Positions 58,583 to 64,000 of a stretch of DNA of 64,000 nucleotides are shown here, one piece after another (the first letter of the stretch is position 1; each line of letters begins with the position of its first letter). The notes under the pieces are model-generated. The model saw only the letters and a list, made by a program, of their open reading frames with translations. It made no database searches and had not been told where the DNA came from. Origin of the DNA: an uncultured SAR86 cluster bacterium (GTDB taxonomy: Bacteria; Pseudomonadota; Gammaproteobacteria; Magnimaribacterales; D2472); assembly GCA_902511575.1 (NCBI GenBank), contig CABXFU010000001.1, positions 1 through 64,000 of the forward strand, read 5' to 3'. A program made the position numbers and the translations under genes.

Positions 58583-59492
58583 TATAAGTTCAGAGTTTTC
58601 AATTATTAAGAAGTATCTATCAGGCATAGGTACTTCTTATTTAAATACCAATGGCATTAATCTTGCCGGTGGTGATGACTGCGCTGTAATTGCGGCCAAT
58701 CCAAAATTACTCATTAGCACTGACACGTGTGTGGCCGGTGTTCATTTTTTAAACTCTATGCCTGCAGAATCAATTGCTTACCGATCTGTTGCAACTGCTC
58801 TAAGCGATATAGCAGCGATGGGCGGTAACCCAGTTGCCTTCAATCTTTCTTTGGTTATGCCGAAATTTCATCCTGACTGGATGAAAGCATTCAGAAAAGG
58901 ACTACAAAAAATTTCTAAGGAGTTTAAGCTCCCATTGATTGGCGGTGATCTTGTAAAAGGTCCTTTGCAGATCAGCGTCACAGTATTGGGCAAACCTGAG
59001 AAAAAAATCTTACTAAGATCTAATGCTCAACCTGAGGATATATTATGTTTATCTGGTGCTCTGGGCTCTGGATATATTGGGTTAAAAGAATACAAGCGAA
59101 GTGGTGAGCTAAACAATAAAACCAAGCCTTATTTATTCCCCTCAGCTCAAATAGATTATGGGCGCATAATTGCGAGCATTGCTTCCTCTGCCATAGATAT
59201 CTCTGATGGAATAATTCAAGATCTTTCTCATCTCGTTTCGAGCTCTGGAGTTGGATGTCATCTTGATCTAGAACAAGTACCTGTAGCTGATAAAAAATAT
59301 TCTAAGCAATGTTTAGAGTTTGGAGATGACTATCAACTATTATTCACAGTACCCCCGAAAAAATTATCAGTGCTTCAAGCTAAACTCAATTCCTACAAAA
59401 AAAAATGTCATACTATTGGCATTATGGGCGGCAAAAAATTAACACTTTCGAACAACAAGGGCTCAATAAAAAATTGGGATCATTTTCAGTAG
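58563..59492 (+). CDS. thiL: Thiamine-monophosphate kinase
   Basis: The track starts at TTG 58533; TTG 58563 fits the family N-terminus better ('SEFSIIKKYL'), though neither has a clear ribosome site. The product makes thiamine diphosphate. Motifs are 'GDDCAVIA', 'STDTCVAGVHF', 'SDIAAMGGNPVAF', 'LIGGDLVKGPL' and 'AIDISDGIIQDL'. Its start overlaps the thiolase gene by 20 bases. thiL-pgpA normally follows nusB; here the pair is separated from it. Confidence 0.92.
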   Translation: MKDTQVNISSEFSIIKKYLSGIGTSYLNTNGINLAGGDDCAVIAANPKLLISTDTCVAGVHFLNSMPAESIAYRSVATALSDIAAMGGNPVAFNLSLVMPKFHPDWMKAFRKGLQKISKEFKLPLIGGDLVKGPLQISVTVLGKPEKKILLRSNAQPEDILCLSGALGSGYIGLKEYKRSGELNNKTKPYLFPSAQIDYGRIIASIASSAIDISDGIIQDLSHLVSSSGVGCHLDLEQVPVADKKYSKQCLEFGDDYQLLFTVPPKKLSVLQAKLNSYKKKCHTIGIMGGKKLTLSNNKGSIKNWDHFQ

Positions 59493-59493
59493 A

Positions 59494-59955
59494 ATGAATT
59501 TTCCAAACTTAAAAAAACCTTCCCATCTTTTTGCTACATGGTTTGGTGTAGGTTTAATACGACCAGCACCAGGCACTTGGGGTAGTTTGGTTGCCTTACT
59601 TATTTGGTATTTTGCAGAGTTTTTGCATTCATCAATTCATATCGTTTTACCAATTTTTATTTTATTTTCTTGGCTAGTATGCTCTCAAGCATCTCAAGAC
59701 AGCCAATCTAAAGATCACTCTTCAATTGTTATCGATGAAGTAGTAGGAATGCTTGTAGCTTTATCTTTTGTCGCTCATGAAATTATTATTTACTTGTGTG
59801 CTTTTTTGCTTTTTAGGTTGTTTGATATTTGGAAGCCTTGGCCGATCTCTTGGGCAGACAAAAATGTAGAAGGAGGCCTGGGCATTCTTCTTGATGATTT
59901 AATAGCAGGATTGTTTGCCGGTGGTATAATTTACGCAATTTTTATCTACATTTAA
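59494..59955 (+). CDS. pgpA: Phosphatidylglycerophosphatase A
   Basis: A 153-residue membrane phosphatase of phosphatidylglycerol synthesis. '[19 protein letters not shown]', '[10 protein letters not shown]' and '[15 protein letters not shown]' plus '[14 protein letters not shown]' are diagnostic, with three or four membrane segments. It begins one base after thiL. Confidence 0.95.
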   Translation: MNFPNLKKPSHLFATWFGVGLIRPAPGTWGSLVALLIWYFAEFLHSSIHIVLPIFILFSWLVCSQASQDSQSKDHSSIVIDEVVGMLVALSFVAHEIIIYLCAFLLFRLFDIWKPWPISWADKNVEGGLGILLDDLIAGLFAGGIIYAIFIYI

Positions 59956-59960
59956 ATCAA

Positions 59961-60545
59961 TTGAATAGCTGTAAATTTGTTTCTGAATCAGAATTGCCAA
60001 CAAAGTTTGGTGATTTTACTATTTCAGCTTTTGAAGAACCAAATGGTAAAGATCATATAGCTTTAACTATTGGTGATATTCATAATCAAGATGCTGTGAT
60101 GTGCAGGGTCCATTCTGAATGTTTAACTGGAGATGCATTGCATAGCCTAAGGTGTGATTGTGGTCCTCAATTACAATCGGCCCTAAAAATGTTGGCTGAA
60201 AATAAATCTGGAATTCTCTTATATTTAAGACAAGAGGGCAGAGGTATAGGCCTGGTCAATAAAATCCGAGCATATGCTTTGCAAGATCAAGGTCATGATA
60301 CAGTTGAGGCTAATGAATTGTTGGGCTTTCCAGCAGACTTAAGAGAATATAATATTTGCCTGGATATAATGCAGCATTTCAATATCACCTCAGTGAATCT
60401 CTTAACAAATAATCCAAAAAAAGTAGATGCCTTAGAAGAGGTTGGCATCAAGGTCCTGAAAAGGACTTCTCTTCATGAAGGTGCCAATGAAAAGAACCAA
60501 AATTATCTCGATACCAAAAGAGATAAGATGGGTCACTTAAGATAA
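59961..60545 (+). CDS. ribA: GTP cyclohydrolase II
   Basis: A 194-residue enzyme starting riboflavin synthesis from GTP, with a TTG start. The zinc ligands are in '[19 protein letters not shown]' and the catalytic arm reads '[20 protein letters not shown]'; '[12 protein letters not shown]' is also present. It supplies the activity missing from the C-terminal half of RibBA. It follows pgpA by five bases and converges on dxs with a 13-base overlap. Confidence 0.95.
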   Translation: MNSCKFVSESELPTKFGDFTISAFEEPNGKDHIALTIGDIHNQDAVMCRVHSECLTGDALHSLRCDCGPQLQSALKMLAENKSGILLYLRQEGRGIGLVNKIRAYALQDQGHDTVEANELLGFPADLREYNICLDIMQHFNITSVNLLTNNPKKVDALEEVGIKVLKRTSLHEGANEKNQNYLDTKRDKMGHLR

Positions 60546-62404
60546 GTGTCTTTTATTTTCGCAAGAATTCCTTTTTTATCCAGACCAGTCATTTCTAGCA
60601 TTTCAGCTCGACTGGCATGCTCAATAAATTCATCTGGGATACCGCACATGATGATTTGATGTTTCATTTTATTTCCTTGAGCCCATTCACTAACTGCTGA
60701 GCCTGCACCGCCAGATATGGCACCATCCTCAATAGTGATTATTACTTTTTTATCATGTGAATGTTCAGTAATTAATTCTTCATCTAGAGGCTTAACAAAT
60801 CTCATATCTAATAAAGTAGCATTTAGCTCTTGAGCAACTTCCTCTGCCGTTTCTATAAGTGCTCCAAAATTCAGTACGAGCATGTCTGATTCTTGGATAT
60901 TCATAACTCTTCCTTTGCCAATTTTTACTGGATTAAGCTCAAGCTCTATGGATGAGTTAATTCCCCCACCTCTTGGATACCTTACGGCAGCGGGACCATT
61001 ATGCAAAAATGCAGTTGTCAGCAATTTTCTTGCTTCATTTTCATCTGCTGGGACTGCAACAATCATGTTCGGAATGCACCTAAGATATACAAGATCATAA
61101 TTACCAGAGTGAGTAGGGCCATCCTCACCAACCAACCCAGCTCGGTCAATTGCAAATAGAACATTAAGATTTTGTAATGCTACATCGTGGATTAATTGAT
61201 CATAAGCACGTTGAAGAAAGGTCGAGTAGATTGCCACAACAGGCTTTTTTTCCTCACATGCCATTCCCGCAGCAAGTGTTACTGCATGCTGTTCAGCAAT
61301 AGCAACATCAAAGAATCTTTCAGGAAATTCTCTGCTGAAATTGACAAGACCAGAGCCTTCACGCATGGCAGGAGTAATTGCCATTAATTCTTTATCTTCA
61401 TTGGCCATATCCACAATCCATTGCCCAAAAACATCTTGATATTTCGGCCCATTTGTTTTTTTAGATGCATCCAATGGTTTTATTTTTCCAATGGCATGAA
61501 AGCCTATTCTGTCTGCTTCTGCAGGATCCAAACCCGCACCTTTTTTTGTAATTACATGCAAAAATTGTGGACCTTCAAAGTCTTTCAAATTGCGTATCAC
61601 TGTCATCAATTCATTAATGTCATGACCATCGATTGGACCGATATAATTAAGCCCTAATTCTTCAAAGATACTTCCAGGAGCAACCATAGCTTTCATTTGA
61701 GTTTCCACTTTTCTTGCTATGTGGTGAGCCTGAGGAAGATTTTCTAAAAAACTTTTTCCACTTTTTCTTATTCCCTTGTAGACTTTTGACGCCCAGATTC
61801 TTGAAAAATAATTATTTAGCCCCCCAACATTCTCTGAGATAGACATATCATTATCATTAAGAATAATTAACATATTGGGTTTAATATGGCCTGCATGAGC
61901 TAAACCTTCAAATGCCATTCCGGCTGTCATAGCTCCATCACCAATCACAGCTACAACCTTTTTATTTGTATCTTGGTTGGCAATCGCCATGCCAAGCGCA
62001 GCGCTTATTGATGTGCTGGAGTGACCGACTCCAAAAGCGTCATATGGACTTTCTTCTCGATTTGGAAATGGAGCTAATCCATCTTTATGACGAATTGAAG
62101 TAAGAGTATCTTTTCTTCCAGTAAGAATTTTATGCGGATAGGCTTGGTGACCAACATCCCAAATTATTTTGTCATCGGGAGTATCGTATAGGTACTGTAA
62201 GACAACCGTAAGCTCAACTACCCCAAGACCTCCACCAAGATGGCCACCGCTTTGACCAACACTGTATAGCATATGCGCTCGCACATCATCAGCTAATGTC
62301 TTGAGCTCTATGGGAGTTAAATTTTTAATGTCTTCAGGCAAGTTTACTTTGTCTAAAACTAGTGTCTTAGGAGGGCTGGTTGGAATTTCAGAGAATATTT
62401 TCAT
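60533..62404 (-). CDS. dxs: 1-deoxy-D-xylulose-5-phosphate synthase
   Basis: Start ATG 62404 is preferred over the TTG at 62422 given by the track, which would overlap ispA further. The 623-residue thiamine-diphosphate enzyme starts the MEP isoprenoid pathway. '[14 protein letters not shown]', the TPP motif '[20 protein letters not shown]', '[14 protein letters not shown]', '[15 protein letters not shown]' and '[15 protein letters not shown]' are conserved. It belongs to an xseB-ispA-dxs operon. Confidence 0.97.
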   Translation of the reverse strand: MKIFSEIPTSPPKTLVLDKVNLPEDIKNLTPIELKTLADDVRAHMLYSVGQSGGHLGGGLGVVELTVVLQYLYDTPDDKIIWDVGHQAYPHKILTGRKDTLTSIRHKDGLAPFPNREESPYDAFGVGHSSTSISAALGMAIANQDTNKKVVAVIGDGAMTAGMAFEGLAHAGHIKPNMLIILNDNDMSISENVGGLNNYFSRIWASKVYKGIRKSGKSFLENLPQAHHIARKVETQMKAMVAPGSIFEELGLNYIGPIDGHDINELMTVIRNLKDFEGPQFLHVITKKGAGLDPAEADRIGFHAIGKIKPLDASKKTNGPKYQDVFGQWIVDMANEDKELMAITPAMREGSGLVNFSREFPERFFDVAIAEQHAVTLAAGMACEEKKPVVAIYSTFLQRAYDQLIHDVALQNLNVLFAIDRAGLVGEDGPTHSGNYDLVYLRCIPNMIVAVPADENEARKLLTTAFLHNGPAAVRYPRGGGINSSIELELNPVKIGKGRVMNIQESDMLVLNFGALIETAEEVAQELNATLLDMRFVKPLDEELITEHSHDKKVIITIEDGAISGGAGSAVSEWAQGNKMKHQIIMCGIPDEFIEHASRAEMLEMTGLDKKGILAKIKDTYLK

Positions 62405-62405
62405 C

Positions 62406-63275
62406 TTAACTCTTTCTTTCAACCATAAATTTAGCTAATGCAAGCAGTTCGCCCACTTCATCATTATTGAATGAACTTTCTAATTTAGAAATACACGCAT
62501 TTGATAAAGCATGCGCTTGATCAATGGATGCTTGTTTACCAAAGGCACTGACATAGGTTAATTTTTCATTTACCAAGTCTGATTGGTTGCTTTTTCCTAG
62601 CGTGGTTGAATCTGAAGATACCTCTAATACATCATCGATAATCTGAAAAGCAAGACCAAGATCTCTACCAACCTCATCCAAAACTTTTAGTTGGTTTTTT
62701 TGTTTTTCATTTCCTAGATGAGGCATTGTCATTGCAACTCTGATTAACTTTCCTGTTTTCAGCTCATGAATTTTTTTAATATCATTGTATTCATTTTTTT
62801 CAGCATCTAAATCATATTGCTGACCTAAAATCATGCCTTCGTGCCCGCATGCATCAGCAAGGGCCTTGATTGATGCAATTTTTTGCGAATCGGTTATTTC
62901 AGGTGATGCAACAATATTCTCATAAGCTAAAGCTTGCAATGCATCCCCAGTTAAAATAGCTGTAGCTTCATTAAATTTTATATGGTTTGAAGCTTGCCCT
63001 CTTCTCATCTCATCGTTATCCATTGATGGCAAGTCATCATGAATTAAAGAGTAGGTGTGCATGAGTTCAATGCTAGCGGCCATATCAATTAATGCTGAAT
63101 TAGAAATTTCTTTATTTAAATTTCCAGAGGCAAAAATTAAACCGGCTCGTATACATTTACTATCTGCTAGAGCTGAATATCGCATGGAAGAAGCTATTTT
63201 ATTGGTATCTGGGAGCAGGGCATCTATTCGATTGAATACTTTTTCTTTGCATTCAGATAGAAAGCTTAAAGACAT
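62406..63275 (-). CDS. ispA: Farnesyl diphosphate synthase (polyprenyl synthetase family)
   Basis: A 289-residue trans-prenyltransferase with the first aspartate motif 'IHDDLPSMDNDEMRRG' and second 'FQIIDDVLEVSSD', plus 'KTGKLI'. It condenses IPP with allylic diphosphates to geranyl or farnesyl diphosphate. It lies between xseB (10-base gap) and dxs. Confidence 0.95.
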   Translation of the reverse strand: MSLSFLSECKEKVFNRIDALLPDTNKIASSMRYSALADSKCIRAGLIFASGNLNKEISNSALIDMAASIELMHTYSLIHDDLPSMDNDEMRRGQASNHIKFNEATAILTGDALQALAYENIVASPEITDSQKIASIKALADACGHEGMILGQQYDLDAEKNEYNDIKKIHELKTGKLIRVAMTMPHLGNEKQKNQLKVLDEVGRDLGLAFQIIDDVLEVSSDSTTLGKSNQSDLVNEKLTYVSAFGKQASIDQAHALSNACISKLESSFNNDEVGELLALAKFMVERKS

Positions 63276-63285
63276 AGATCCAATC

Positions 63286-63504
63286 TTAGCTATCCAGGTC
63301 TACTGAATCGCCGCTATCTAAAAGTTTTTTTACTTTTAACTCAGCTGCAGAAAGCTGTTTCTGACATTCCTTAACTAAACCAATCCCTTCTTCAAAAGAT
63401 TTAACGCTATCCTCTAAGCTCACATCTCCATCCTCAAGCTTGGCAACAATTTGCTCAAGTTTTTTAAGAGATGATTCAAAATTCACTGTATCTTTTTTTG
63501 TCAT
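63286..63504 (-). CDS. xseB: Exodeoxyribonuclease VII small subunit
   Basis: A 72-residue helical protein with the XseB pattern 'FESSLKKLEQIVAKLEDGDVSLEDSVKSFEEGIGLVKECQKQL'. It forms exonuclease VII with XseA, not seen here. It heads the isoprenoid operon in the usual gammaproteobacterial order. Confidence 0.95.
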   Translation of the reverse strand: MTKKDTVNFESSLKKLEQIVAKLEDGDVSLEDSVKSFEEGIGLVKECQKQLSAAELKVKKLLDSGDSVDLDS

Positions 63505-63538
63505 GCTTTATTGTAACCGATGCTATTTTTTTGGGCAC

Positions 63539-64000
63539 TTAACTCGCTGTTTTAAATAGACCAAATCTATTTTGAAGCCACGCTTTAACTCTAGATGGAA
63601 GTATGAGTGCGGCAGGGGTAAAAATTAAAGTTAATACTGTGCTAAATGATAGACCAAACACAATTGATGATGCTAATAATGTCCACCACTCAACAACCCG
63701 GCTACCTATTAATATTTCTCTCGACAACACATCAATGCTTACACCCACTGCAAGGGGAAGAAGGCCAAAAATGGTTGTTGTGGTTGTTAATAGAATCGGT
63801 CTCAGGCGCTGTTTGCAAGCTTTCATAATTACCTCTTCTTTTGAAAGATTTGGAAATTCTCCGGTTAATCTATTAAATGTATCGATAAGAACAATATTGT
63901 TATTCACAACTATTCCTGACAAAGCAACAATTGCAATTCCATTCATAGTAGTACTGAAGGGTTTTCCCATGATCATAAGGCCTATCAAAACACCAACCAC
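63539..64000 (-). CDS. RND efflux transporter, C-terminal end (partial)
   Basis: The frame is open to the window edge, so only the last 153 residues are seen. The segment is the end of the second membrane half of an AcrB-type RND pump: 'GIAIVALSGIVVNNNIVLIDTFN', 'ACKQRLRPILLTTTTTIFGLLPLA' and a final membrane helix before 'TPAAL'. The substrate class cannot be set; the TTT repeat and asparagine run are family features of multidrug/metabolite RND pumps. Confidence 0.9.
   Translation of the reverse strand: MVGVLIGLMIMGKPFSTTMNGIAIVALSGIVVNNNIVLIDTFNRLTGEFPNLSKEEVIMKACKQRLRPILLTTTTTIFGLLPLAVGVSIDVLSREILIGSRVVEWWTLLASSIVFGLSFSTVLTLIFTPAALILPSRVKAWLQNRFGLFKTAS

Overview
The window is an AT-rich, tightly packed stretch of a gammaproteobacterial chromosome. 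The housekeeping genes (hemE, gltBD, aroKB, mrcA, slmA, algC, waaA, miaA, hflKC, purA, ribD-ribBA-ribH-nusB, thiL-pgpA, xseB-ispA-dxs) match gammaproteobacterial families and keep fragments of gammaproteobacterial gene order. The low GC, short gaps, five convergent gene pairs that overlap at their stops, two TonB-dependent receptors and many acyl-CoA enzymes suggest a streamlined marine lineage such as SAR86. That placement is inference; no rRNA gene is present to test it. No stretch longer than 300 bases lacks a gene.

Region 1 (1-4018): the 3' part of a Ser-rich surface protein with a TbpB-like barrel, an M64-type metallopeptidase lipoprotein, a translationally coupled exported protein, and a 44-base remnant of the 3' half of a tRNA-Met(CAT) gene. 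The remnant looks like the distal attachment site of an integrated element lying to the left. Region 2 (4034-19076): a metabolic block with a DUF411 protein, aldehyde dehydrogenase, two saccharopine-dehydrogenase-like oxidoreductases, a CIA30 protein, small hypothetical proteins, PsiE, an acyl-CoA synthetase, two thiolases, a nitronate-monooxygenase-like enzyme, an RPE65-type carotenoid/stilbene oxygenase and a TonB receptor. It could import and degrade a polyene, stilbene or terpenoid-like compound. Region 3 (19174-32459): hemE, gltD, gltB, aroB, aroK, mrcA, slmA, algC. GltD carries an extra N-terminal domain that resembles a tyrosine-integrase arm-binding domain.

Region 4 (32526-37891): ilvE followed by a glycosyltransferase, a methyltransferase and an alpha/alpha-toroid protein, with a converging second methyltransferase and an LpxL-family acyltransferase. 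This is the best candidate here for an undescribed pathway. Region 5 (37953-45932): waaA, a PII gene, miaA, hflK, hflC, purA and a large DUF3604 protein. hfq and hflX, which usually lie between miaA and hflK, are absent. Region 6 (45916-51498, minus strand): nusB, ribH, ribBA, ribD, nrdR, glyA, nth. The riboflavin synthase gene expected in this run is absent, and RibBA has a degenerate cyclohydrolase half, which the separate RibA at 59961 can complement.

Region 7 (51662-58582): a pair of acyl-CoA dehydrogenases, a TonB receptor, a small LETM1-like protein and a canonical thiolase; inverted repeats with TTACTT/AAGTAA arms precede both the dehydrogenases and the receptor. Region 8 (58563-64000): thiL, pgpA, ribA, then dxs, ispA and xseB on the minus strand, and the C-terminal end of an RND efflux pump that runs off the window.
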